Shown one piece after another: positions 1 through 5,578 of a stretch of 13,123 nucleotides of DNA. A program made the translations under genes and the position numbers. A model generated the notes under the pieces. That model had not been told where the DNA came from. It did no database searches and worked only from the letters and a program-made list of their open reading frames with translations. Position 1 is the stretch's first letter; every line of letters starts with the position of its first letter. Source of the stretch: an uncultured Eubacteriales bacterium (GTDB lineage Bacteria; Bacillota; Clostridia; Peptostreptococcales; Anaerovoracaceae); NCBI GenBank assembly GCA_902793875.1, contig CADBFL010000065.1, positions 1-13,123 of the forward strand. The letters run 5' to 3'.

Positions 1-179
1 TACTCTCGAAGGCCATGCTGATGAGCGCTCTTGCCAGAGAGGAGTCAAGAGGAGCTCATTACAGACAGGACTGTCCGGAAACGAAGGATGAGTTTTGCAG
101 CTGCTCTGTCGCGGAGTATAAAGACGGCGCGATAAGTATCAGCTTCGGGGATGATGCGCGCAGCGGAGTGAAGAAATGA
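1..179 (+). CDS. Succinate dehydrogenase/fumarate reductase flavoprotein subunit, C-terminal end (5' partial)
   Basis: Only the last 58 codons are inside the window; the reading frame begins at base 3 and ends at the TGA at 177-179. The visible tail contains ALAREESRGAHYRQDCPETKD, the segment shared by the C-terminal domain of Sdh/Frd flavoproteins, where a conserved Arg/His-rich stretch packs against the FAD domain. The family carries covalent or tight FAD and interconverts fumarate and succinate, passing electrons to the iron-sulfur subunit. The stop codon overlaps the next start (ATGA at 176-179), and that next gene is the matching iron-sulfur subunit, which strongly supports the call. The tail carries three cysteines (one in DCPET, two in FCSCS) that I cannot assign a role. 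L-aspartate oxidase is a related alternative, made unlikely by the neighbour. Direction (fumarate reduction versus succinate oxidation) cannot be read here; anaerobic context favours reduction. Confidence 0.8.
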   Translation, partial: LSKAMLMSALAREESRGAHYRQDCPETKDEFCSCSVAEYKDGAISISFGDDARSGVKK

Positions 180-853
180 TAGTAAGAGTAAAAAGACAGG
201 ACAGCGCTTCATCGGAGAGCTATTATCAGGAATTCGAATACAGGGGGAGCGGCAGGGACACCGTGTCTCATATACTCGAGATGATCAACTCGGAGGATGA
301 TCTCAGAGACAGGTCGGGCAACGCGGCTCAGAAGATCAGATGGGAGTGCAGCTGCATGCAGAAGATGTGCGGCGCCTGCGCCATGGTGATAAACGGGAGA
401 CCCGCTCTTGCGTGCTCTGAATTCATCGACACGGACAGAGCTGATGTGCTGCTGCTCGAGCCTCTGAGCAAGTTCCCCGTGGAAGCCGATCTCATAACTG
501 ACAGATCGTGCATCGCAGAGCATCAGAAAGAAGCTGTGATGTATCTGGGCAAAAGGGGCAGGCCTGACCGGAGAGAGCACGATCAGCAATATTCGGCCGC
601 CAAGTGCCTGAAATGCGGCCTGTGCCTCGAGGTGTGCCCGAACTTTGTCGGCCCGGAGGGGCGGTTCTACGGCGCGGTGCTGGCAAATGAAGCCTATCTG
701 CTTGCGAGCTCGACGGAAGACCGCGTCAGAGACATCGCTGCGGAGTACAGAAAACACTTCGGGCGCGGATGCTCCAAGTCTCTGGCCTGCAGAGAGATAT
801 GCCCCGCAGAGATACAGACTCTGTCATCGATAGGATACATGAACAGGAAGTAA
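176..853 (+). CDS. Succinate dehydrogenase/fumarate reductase iron-sulfur subunit
   Basis: The 225-aa protein relays electrons between a quinol (or other donor) and the flavoprotein encoded just upstream. All cluster ligands are visible. The N-terminal plant-ferredoxin-like domain has C60-x4-C65-x2-C68-x11-C80 for [2Fe-2S]. The C-terminal domain has C144-x2-C147-x2-C150-x3-C154-P plus C199-x5-C205-x3-C209-P, the spacing that in E. coli SdhB/FrdB holds [4Fe-4S] and [3Fe-4S]. The start ATG overlaps the upstream stop and has GGAG at 165-168, 7 nt away. The length is slightly below the usual 230-250 residues. No membrane anchor gene (C or D) follows; the next gene is a fumarase subunit, so the anchor either lies upstream of the window or is absent, as in soluble or thiol-dependent fumarate reductases. 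Whether the enzyme runs as Sdh or Frd is inference; I favour Frd. Confidence 0.88.
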   Translation: MIVRVKRQDSASSESYYQEFEYRGSGRDTVSHILEMINSEDDLRDRSGNAAQKIRWECSCMQKMCGACAMVINGRPALACSEFIDTDRADVLLLEPLSKFPVEADLITDRSCIAEHQKEAVMYLGKRGRPDRREHDQQYSAAKCLKCGLCLEVCPNFVGPEGRFYGAVLANEAYLLASSTEDRVRDIAAEYRKHFGRGCSKSLACREICPAEIQTLSSIGYMNRK

Positions 854-855
854 GC

Positions 856-1791
856 ATGGATCAGAAAAAGAGAGAACAGTTCGTCGATACGGTAAGCGAC
901 TTCATACGGACGGTAAGCATCGTGTTGCCCGCGGATATCTACGGCAAGTTCATGGAGATCATGAGGCACGAGAAGATCCCGTCGGCAGCCGCCTGCTATC
1001 ATAACATGCACAAGAACATGTACCACGCGAGGAAGCTGTGCCGGCCTGTATGCCAGGACACAGGCGTGATCGAATTCTTCGTGGGCGTGGGCACAAAGTT
1101 CCCGTACATGGACGAGATCAAAGGGGTACTGCATGACGCTGTCATAAAGGCTACGGCGGAAGTTCCTCTGAGGCCGAACGCCGTTGAGCCTCTCAGCGAG
1201 CGTAATACAGGCACAAATGCCGGATACGGAGTTCCGTACATCGAGTATGACCTCGTGCCTGGCAGCTCCGATCTTGACATACAGATGTACATGTCCGGAG
1301 GCGGAAGCTCGCTCCCGAGCCGCAGCAGGGTGCTGATGCCGCTCGAAGGAAGGGAAGGGATCAAAAGATATATCAAGGAGACCGTGATCGAATGGGGCGT
1401 CAACGCCTGCCCGCCGCTCATAATCGGAGTAGGTCTGGGGACAGATGCGTCCACTTCGGCGGCATTGTCGAAAAAGGCTCTGCTGAGGCCTCTCGGAACG
1501 CATTCTGAGATCCCGGAGGCAAAGGACCTCGAGATCGAGCTCAGAGATGAGCTTGACGAGATAGGCATAGCGCCGCTCGGATTCGGCGGATCCTGCAGCG
1601 TGCTCGGAGTCAACATCGAGTGCGCGGCCCATCATCCGGCGACTCTCGGCGTCGGGATATCCACGGGATGCTGGGCTACCAGAAGGGGGCATATAGTCAT
1701 ACATGAAGATCTCAGTTCGAAGAATCTCTCGCACATAGTATTCCCGGAGAACAGCCATGAGAAAACTGCTGAAAACGCCGATAACATATGA
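856..1791 (+). CDS. Class I fumarase / L-tartrate dehydratase type hydratase, alpha subunit
   Basis: The 311-aa subunit is the catalytic [4Fe-4S] half of a two-subunit, oxygen-sensitive hydratase that reversibly hydrates fumarate to malate. Likely cluster cysteines are C66 in CQDTG, C185 in CPPLIIGVGLGTD and C272 in STGCWATRRG. The GFGGSCSVLGV stretch (about 242-252) corresponds to the usual GGxTTALGV segment. I place the start at the ATG at 856, 2 nt after the preceding stop and behind AGGAAG (844-849). The frame is open back to 769, but that part overlaps the iron-sulfur gene and has no family match. The 3' end overlaps the beta gene by 35 nt, so translation is probably coupled. The cluster with Frd/Sdh points to fumarate as substrate. 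L-tartrate dehydratase has the same fold and subunit layout, and I cannot exclude it. Confidence 0.85.
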   Translation: MDQKKREQFVDTVSDFIRTVSIVLPADIYGKFMEIMRHEKIPSAAACYHNMHKNMYHARKLCRPVCQDTGVIEFFVGVGTKFPYMDEIKGVLHDAVIKATAEVPLRPNAVEPLSERNTGTNAGYGVPYIEYDLVPGSSDLDIQMYMSGGGSSLPSRSRVLMPLEGREGIKRYIKETVIEWGVNACPPLIIGVGLGTDASTSAALSKKALLRPLGTHSEIPEAKDLEIELRDELDEIGIAPLGFGGSCSVLGVNIECAAHHPATLGVGISTGCWATRRGHIVIHEDLSSKNLSHIVFPENSHEKTAENADNI

Positions 1792-2338
1792 CCAGATAAA
1801 GGATCTGAGGACAGGAGACACAGTCTACCTGAGCGGAGAGCTCGTGACCTGCAGGGATGCGGGGCACCGGCGCGTGCTCAGAGAAGGCGTCATGCCGGAA
1901 CTCGTCGATCTGAAGGACGGAGCCATATTCCACGCCGGCCCTATAGTCGGAAAAGATGAGGACGGAAAGGAATACATCGTCTCGATAGGTCCGACCACAA
2001 GCCGCCGCATGGAGCTGGCGGAAGCCGATTTCATCGAAAAGACCGGGATCAGGCTCATAATAGGCAAGGGCGGAATGGAGGCGAAGACCGCCGAAGCCTG
2101 CAGGGAGCACGGGGCGATACACTGCGCCTTCCCGGGCGGATGCGCTGTTATCGCGGCAAGAGAGGTCGAAGAGATCACGGGATGCGAATGGCGCGATCTT
2201 GGAATGCCTGAAGCTTTGTGGATCATGAGGGTGAAGGGATTCGGCCCGATGGTAGTCTCCATAGACACGACGGGAGCCAATCTGTTTGAAGAAAGAAAGA
2301 AACTGTACCGCTCGGCGCTGGATGCGGCGGAGGAATGA
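1757..2338 (+). CDS. Class I fumarase / L-tartrate dehydratase type hydratase, beta subunit
   Basis: The 193-aa protein matches the C-terminal (swivelling) domain of class I fumarases and TtdB. Visible conserved segments are LRTGDTVYLSGEL (17-29) with TCRDAGHRR after it, FHAGPIVG (58-65), IGPTTSRRM (77-85), IGKGGM (102-107) and VKGFGPMVVSIDTTGANL (159-176). In this family these residues bind the substrate carboxylates and complete the active site formed with the alpha subunit. The start ATG lies inside the end of the alpha gene and has GGAG at 1746-1749. The length is normal for a separate beta subunit. The gene is the last of the dicarboxylate operon and is followed within 35 nt by a strong terminator. 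Fumarate hydratase is the favoured function from context; tartrate dehydratase is the alternative. Confidence 0.86.
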   Translation: MRKLLKTPITYDQIKDLRTGDTVYLSGELVTCRDAGHRRVLREGVMPELVDLKDGAIFHAGPIVGKDEDGKEYIVSIGPTTSRRMELAEADFIEKTGIRLIIGKGGMEAKTAEACREHGAIHCAFPGGCAVIAAREVEEITGCEWRDLGMPEALWIMRVKGFGPMVVSIDTTGANLFEERKKLYRSALDAAEE

Positions 2339-2370
2339 TGCCGGACAGCCGCCGGACAGATGATGAAGAC

Positions 2371-2403
2371 AAAAAAATACAGGAGCTAGGCTCCTGCATT
2401 TTT
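2371..2403. terminator. Bidirectional Rho-independent terminator
   Basis: A perfect 7-bp stem CAGGAGC (2380-2386) / GCTCCTG (2390-2396) with a TAG loop is flanked by A7 on the left and ATTTTT on the right, so the A/T runs can extend the stem after one mismatch. It ends the fumarase operon on the + strand. On the - strand it lies 25 nt past the stop of the small membrane peptide and gives a run of seven T, so it should work in both directions. Confidence 0.85.
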
Positions 2404-2427
2404 CAGGGGAAAAACCGGACTGCGGGT

Positions 2428-2610
2428 CTACCTGATGTAATCCACGGAATATGTCTCCTGCTCTGCCTGCGGCTGGAAATGCCTGTCGATCTGCTCACAC
2501 TCCTCAACAGCGTAGCATGCGTAGCCGAACATGCTGATCCCAAATACCAGAAGCATGGTGAGAACTACTGTGATGATCCTTCTGACTGTGCTGTTCATTG
2601 TGTTTTCCAT
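2428..2610 (-). CDS. Small single-pass membrane protein, unknown function (60 aa)
   Basis: I do not recognise this gene. It encodes 60 aa: a short polar N-terminus with two arginines (R10, R11), one long hydrophobic segment (about 12-34), then a polar, acidic C-terminal tail of about 26 residues with C32 and C38. The arginines before the hydrophobic segment predict an N-in, C-out anchor or an uncleaved signal; no good lipobox is seen. It is judged real because the start ATG (2608-2610 on the complement) has a perfect AAGGAGG site (complement of 2618-2624) 7 nt away, and because the shared terminator at 2371-2403 fits its 3' end. It converges on the fumarase operon and diverges from the TetR-type gene, which may control it. 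Nothing in the sequence suggests a substrate or partner. Confidence 0.65.
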   Translation of the reverse strand: MENTMNSTVRRIITVVLTMLLVFGISMFGYACYAVEECEQIDRHFQPQAEQETYSVDYIR

Positions 2611-2638
2611 AATTATGCCTCCTTATTCCCGGCAGTTC

Positions 2639-2647
2639 TGCTACAAT
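2639..2647 (+). promoter_or_regulatory. Candidate extended -10 promoter ahead of the TetR-type gene
   Basis: TGC-TACAAT (TG at 2639-2640, -10 hexamer 2642-2647) matches the extended -10 form seen at other starts in this window. No convincing -35 is present 17 nt upstream. If used, it gives a leader of about 130 nt that contains the inverted repeat at 2702-2742. An alternative -10, CATAAT at 2743-2748, would place that repeat over the -35/spacer region. I cannot decide between them. Confidence 0.3.
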
Positions 2648-2701
2648 AGTATGCGGAATCTGTCTGTCTCTGTTGTGTACATGATAAGCCGCAGCAAAGA
2701 C

Positions 2702-2742
2702 CCTGAAAACAGACAGAGAGCGCCTGACGCACAGTTTTCAGG
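2702..2742. repeat. 9-bp inverted repeat, possible operator for the TetR-type gene
   Basis: CCTGAAAAC (2702-2710) and GTTTTCAGG (2734-2742) are perfect inverse copies separated by 23 nt. A further partial half-site, CTGAAAA, sits at 2783-2789 on the tetR start codon. The position between the two divergent genes suits an autoregulatory site. The wide spacing is unlike the compact palindromes usually bound by one TetR dimer, so a hairpin in the leader RNA is an equal alternative. Confidence 0.4.
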
Positions 2743-2787
2743 CATAATGCGGGCTTTGCCCAAAAAATCACGGGAGAATCACTGAAA

Positions 2788-3351
2788 ATGTCCAAGGCAG
2801 AAATAACCGAAAGAGCGATAAAGGACGCATTTGTTGAGCTGCTGAATGAGAAGGCTCTTGCCAGGATCACGGTAAAAGACATCACGGACAGATGCGGCGT
2901 AAACAGGAACACGTTTTACTATCACTATCAGGATGTGCTGGATCTGGTCGAGCAGATATGTGAAGATGAGTGCGACCATGTCGTCAGCCTGTATCCCCGT
3001 ATCACCAGCATAGAGGAATGCATCGAGGCGCTGACACGGTTCGCGCGGGAGAACAAGCGCGCGATCATGCACATATACAGATCCGATAAGAAGGACACAT
3101 ATGAAGCATCGCTGTGGAGGATGTGTGAGTACGTGGTCTCGGAATACGCGGATTCGGCCTTCGGAGACGAGCCTGTTTCGGATGAAGACAGGGCTCTGTT
3201 CATAAGATTCTACAAGTGCGCGTGCTTCGGCATGGTGATCGACTGGATCAGCCATGACATGAAAGACGAGTACGTGCAGGGACTTCTGAGGGTGTGCGAA
3301 CTAAAAAAGGGAACAGCCCGTCTGATATTGGATAACTGCAGAAAAAAATGA
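2788..3351 (+). CDS. TetR/AcrR family transcriptional regulator
   Basis: The 187-aa protein is a one-component repressor-type regulator. The N-terminal DNA-binding domain (about 5-52) contains the family pattern: TERAIKDAFVELL, then the helix-turn-helix ITVKDITDRCGVNRNTFYYHY (27-47), where NTFYYHY is the hallmark recognition-helix end. The rest (about 53-187) is an all-helical ligand/dimer domain of the kind found in DhaS-like TetR proteins; its ligand is not readable from sequence. The start has a modest GGGAGA site (2772-2777) 10 nt upstream. The gene is transcribed divergently from the 60-aa membrane peptide (2428-2610) and directly precedes the DUF975 gene, whose promoter overlaps its 3' end. 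Either neighbour could be a target, and the repeat at 2702-2742 could be an operator. No drug-efflux pump lies next to it. Confidence 0.88.
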   Translation: MSKAEITERAIKDAFVELLNEKALARITVKDITDRCGVNRNTFYYHYQDVLDLVEQICEDECDHVVSLYPRITSIEECIEALTRFARENKRAIMHIYRSDKKDTYEASLWRMCEYVVSEYADSAFGDEPVSDEDRALFIRFYKCACFGMVIDWISHDMKDEYVQGLLRVCELKKGTARLILDNCRKK

Positions 3352-3357
3352 TATAAT
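3328..3357 (+). promoter_or_regulatory. Promoter of the DUF975 membrane protein gene
   Basis: A perfect -10 TATAAT (3352-3357) is preceded by TGA (3349-3351), giving an extended -10. The -35 region 18 nt upstream (TTGGAT, 3328-3333) is weak. The TG of the extended element is part of the TetR stop codon. The predicted start near 3364 would give a leader of about 34 nt ahead of the ATG at 3398, with the AGAAGG ribosome site at 3382-3387. Confidence 0.6.
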
Positions 3358-3397
3358 CCTACGCGTTACACATCTAAAGAAAGAAGGTAGTCACATC

Positions 3398-4183
3398 ATG
3401 TGGGACAGGAAAGTGCTCAAAGAGAAGGGGAAGGCCGCGTACAGCGCCAACAGGATAACATGCATCTTCGCGGCGTTCCTGCTTGCTCTTACAGCCGGCG
3501 GCGGGACCGGCATGCCTACGTCAACGGTTAACCTGCAGGAAAGCTATGATGAGCTCAACATACCGCCCGAGGTCGTGAAGGCGATAATAGCGGCCCTCGG
3601 AGGAGCCATTATAGTCGGCTTTCTGCTGTCGGTGTTCGTTTTCAACCCGGTCACGACGGGACTGAGGCAGTTCTTCAGGCAGAACGCGACGGACAGCAGG
3701 ACCGGCCTCAGCAAAGAAAACATCGGGCTGGCATTTACCGGCAATTACACGAATATCGTCGCGGCCATGTTCACGACAAGCCTGTTCACATTCCTCTGGT
3801 CGCTGTGTTTCATAGTTCCCGGGATCATAAAATCATACTCGTGGAGGATGGTGCCGTATATCATTGCCGAGGATCCCGAGATCACCGGAACGGAAGCCAG
3901 AGAAAGATCCGCCATGATGATGAACGGCAGCAAGTGGGAGTCGTTCATACTTGATCTTTCGTTCCTCGGATGGGCCATCCTGGGCATCTTCACGCTCGGC
4001 ATACTGAACATCGTCTTTACCAACCCGTATAAGGCCGCGACCGACGCGGAGCTTTTCCGCTGGCTGAACGGCGAGAGGGACGTTCCCGAAACGGGCGGGC
4101 CGGGATATACTGACGATGATGTCATAACGGCGGTCCCGGCGCCGCATGACGATGACGGCAGCGAGGTAACCTTCGAAAAATAA
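3398..4183 (+). CDS. DUF975 family integral membrane protein
   Basis: The 261-aa protein has about four hydrophobic membrane segments (roughly 20-36, 63-83, 117-144, 184-208). It carries the family's recognisable centre, KSYSWRMVPYIIAEDPE (145-161), followed by ARERSAMMMNGSKWESFILDLSFLGW-type sequence up to about 192 and the NPYKAATDAELF block (209-220). DUF975 proteins are common in Clostridia and related Firmicutes; no biochemical function is established that I know of. The last 35 residues are acidic and disordered-looking (DDDV, DDDGSE) and presumably cytoplasmic. The gene is monocistronic here: its own extended -10 promoter lies in front and a strong terminator at 4215-4259 follows. The preceding TetR-type gene might regulate it, but the promoter shows no copy of the repeat found at 2702-2742. 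Confidence 0.82.
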   Translation: MWDRKVLKEKGKAAYSANRITCIFAAFLLALTAGGGTGMPTSTVNLQESYDELNIPPEVVKAIIAALGGAIIVGFLLSVFVFNPVTTGLRQFFRQNATDSRTGLSKENIGLAFTGNYTNIVAAMFTTSLFTFLWSLCFIVPGIIKSYSWRMVPYIIAEDPEITGTEARERSAMMMNGSKWESFILDLSFLGWAILGIFTLGILNIVFTNPYKAATDAELFRWLNGERDVPETGGPGYTDDDVITAVPAPHDDDGSEVTFEK

Positions 4184-4214
4184 CAGACACGGCTTCAGCA
4201 GCATAATATGGAAT

Positions 4215-4259
4215 AACAGCGATGGCGCGCGGTCTAACCGTTCGGCCATCGTTGTTTTT
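4215..4259 (+). terminator. Rho-independent terminator after the DUF975 gene
   Basis: AACAGCGATGGC (4215-4226) pairs with GCCATCGTTGTT (4245-4256) as a 12-bp stem with one G-T wobble. The loop has its own small CGGT/ACCG hairpin, and the stem runs into TTTTT (4255-4259). It starts 31 nt after the stop codon and separates the DUF975 gene from the transporter/FeoAB unit. Confidence 0.88.
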
Positions 4260-4271
4260 CAGCCGGGAGAT

Positions 4272-4286
4272 AAATAATCATTGCAA
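4272..4286. promoter_or_regulatory. Weak Fur-like box ahead of the transporter-feoAB unit
   Basis: AAATAATCATTGCAA matches the 15-bp Fur/PerR-type pattern TGATAATNATTATCA at 9 of 14 defined positions, all in the centre and left arm (ATAAT-C-ATT). It lies about 40 nt before the transporter start. Iron-responsive control of feo operons is usual in the family, which is the main reason to list it; the match alone is poor. Confidence 0.25.
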
Positions 4287-4325
4287 TAACATAACGGTTA
4301 AAGTACATTAACATCGGAGGGAAGT

Positions 4326-5555
4326 ATGGAATCAAACAGAAGGTGGATCTATCTGGGTACGGGGACTGTCACGCTCCTTTTTCTGGGGCTTATATATGCG
4401 TGGTCGATATTCAGGACGCCTTTCGGAGAGCTCTTTCCCGAATGGAGCATATCCCAGCTGTCGCTGACATTCACCGTTTCGATGATATTCTTCTGCCTCG
4501 GAGGCTTCGCGGGCGGAGTTATGAGCAAAAAGCTGAGCATCAGAACAAGGCTGCTCATCCCGGCAGTCATGCTGTTCATCGGATTTTTCGCCGTTTCGAC
4601 TGTTAAGCCGGAGGATCCGGCGGCAAGCCTGACGATGCTCTATGTATTCTACGGAGTCTTCGGAGGCGGCGGGGTAGGCATAGCCTACAACGGAGTCATC
4701 GGCACTCTCAACAGGTGGTTCCCTGACAAGGTGGGACTCGCGTCGGGCATAATGCTTATGGGCTTCGGACTCGGAGGTCTCGTGCTCGGTTCGGTCGTGA
4801 ACTCCATGATAGGCTCCATGGGCATACTCGCCGTGTTCAGGATACTTGCGATCGTGATATGCGCAGTCTGCGTACTGGCCGCTTTCATAATAAAGGCGCC
4901 GGGAGAGGAAGACATCGCCCGGTTCAGCGCGCCTGCCGGAAACAGCAGGCCTGAAGCCGGCGCAGACGCAAAGAACTACACGGCGGCAGAGATGCTCAGG
5001 ACCGCGAGGTTCTGGATATTTACCATATGGGCCATACTTCTTAATTCTGCCGGCCTTCTTGTGATCAACAGCGCCGCGAGCATTTCCGTGGCCTACGGAG
5101 GAACAGCGGTGCTCGGCATGATAGTCTCGCTCTTCAACGGAGCGGGCCGCATAATCGCCGGCAACAATTTCGACAGGCACGGACGGAAGATGTCCACGAT
5201 CGTCAATACGGCTTTCATGCTCGGCGCGGGCATCCTGCTTACGCTCGGAGGGATGACGGGGAAATACATATTCATACTTTGCGGACTCGTGTTCGTGGGC
5301 CTCGCCTACGGGGGGTGCCCGACGATCACCTCGGCATATATAAACAGAGCCTTCGGGCCTGTGAACTTCCCGACGAATTTCAGCATCGCGAATTTCAGCC
5401 TCATACCGGCGGCGACCATAGGCCCGATGATCTCATCGGCTCTGCTGGAGTCCGCCGGAGGCAGTTATGATACCAACTTCTATGCGATAGTCTGCTTTGC
5501 TCTTGCGGCTCTTGTGATGTGGGCGCTGCTGAACAGAGCGAGCGCGGATGAGTAA
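4326..5555 (+). CDS. Major facilitator superfamily transporter, oxalate/formate antiporter (OFA) family
   Basis: The 409-aa protein is a 12-segment carrier of the OxlT-like OFA group. The first segment carries the family's LGLIYAWSIFRTPF signature (20-33). The GG-rich second segment is followed by MSKK (about 67-70), in the usual 2-3 loop position. The YGVFGGGGVGIAYNGVIGTLNRWFPDKVGLASG region (about 109-141) matches the OFA segment 4/5 area. The central loop (about 195-215) is polar, and the second half repeats the RxxxGxxxDRxGR-type loop as GRIIAGNNFDRHGRK (about 273-287). Family members exchange small carboxylates such as oxalate/formate or lactate; the substrate here is unknown. The start is supported by GGAGGG at 4316-4321. 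The stop is 23 nt before the feoAB ribosome-site/start region with no terminator between, so the two are probably co-transcribed. Confidence 0.85.
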   Translation: MESNRRWIYLGTGTVTLLFLGLIYAWSIFRTPFGELFPEWSISQLSLTFTVSMIFFCLGGFAGGVMSKKLSIRTRLLIPAVMLFIGFFAVSTVKPEDPAASLTMLYVFYGVFGGGGVGIAYNGVIGTLNRWFPDKVGLASGIMLMGFGLGGLVLGSVVNSMIGSMGILAVFRILAIVICAVCVLAAFIIKAPGEEDIARFSAPAGNSRPEAGADAKNYTAAEMLRTARFWIFTIWAILLNSAGLLVINSAASISVAYGGTAVLGMIVSLFNGAGRIIAGNNFDRHGRKMSTIVNTAFMLGAGILLTLGGMTGKYIFILCGLVFVGLAYGGCPTITSAYINRAFGPVNFPTNFSIANFSLIPAATIGPMISSALLESAGGSYDTNFYAIVCFALAALVMWALLNRASADE

Positions 5556-5578
5556 GCGATAAGCTTGAGGAGAAAGAT

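Noticed and set aside
769..855. Upstream extension of the fumarase alpha frame to an ATG at 769.
   Set aside because: It overlaps the end of the iron-sulfur gene, has no family similarity, and the ATG at 856 has a proper ribosome site and the expected N-terminus.
694..1821. Open reading frame of 375 codons on the - strand opposite the iron-sulfur and fumarase alpha genes.
   Set aside because: It is a shadow of two well-identified + strand genes created by their codon bias, without domain features.
2335..2649. Open reading frame of 104 codons on the + strand after the fumarase beta gene.
   Set aside because: It reads through a strong terminator and is antisense to the small membrane peptide, which has a perfect ribosome site on the other strand.
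2751..2766. GGGC-TTT-GCCC hairpin followed by A6 ahead of tetR.
   Set aside because: The run after the stem is A on the + strand, and on the - strand the T-run precedes the stem, so it is not a terminator in either direction.
4281..4309. TTGCAA-17-TACATT as the promoter of the OFA-type transporter gene.
   Set aside because: The spacing is ideal, but the predicted start near 4316 would fall inside the ribosome site GGAGGG (4316-4321); it is kept only as a weak possibility.
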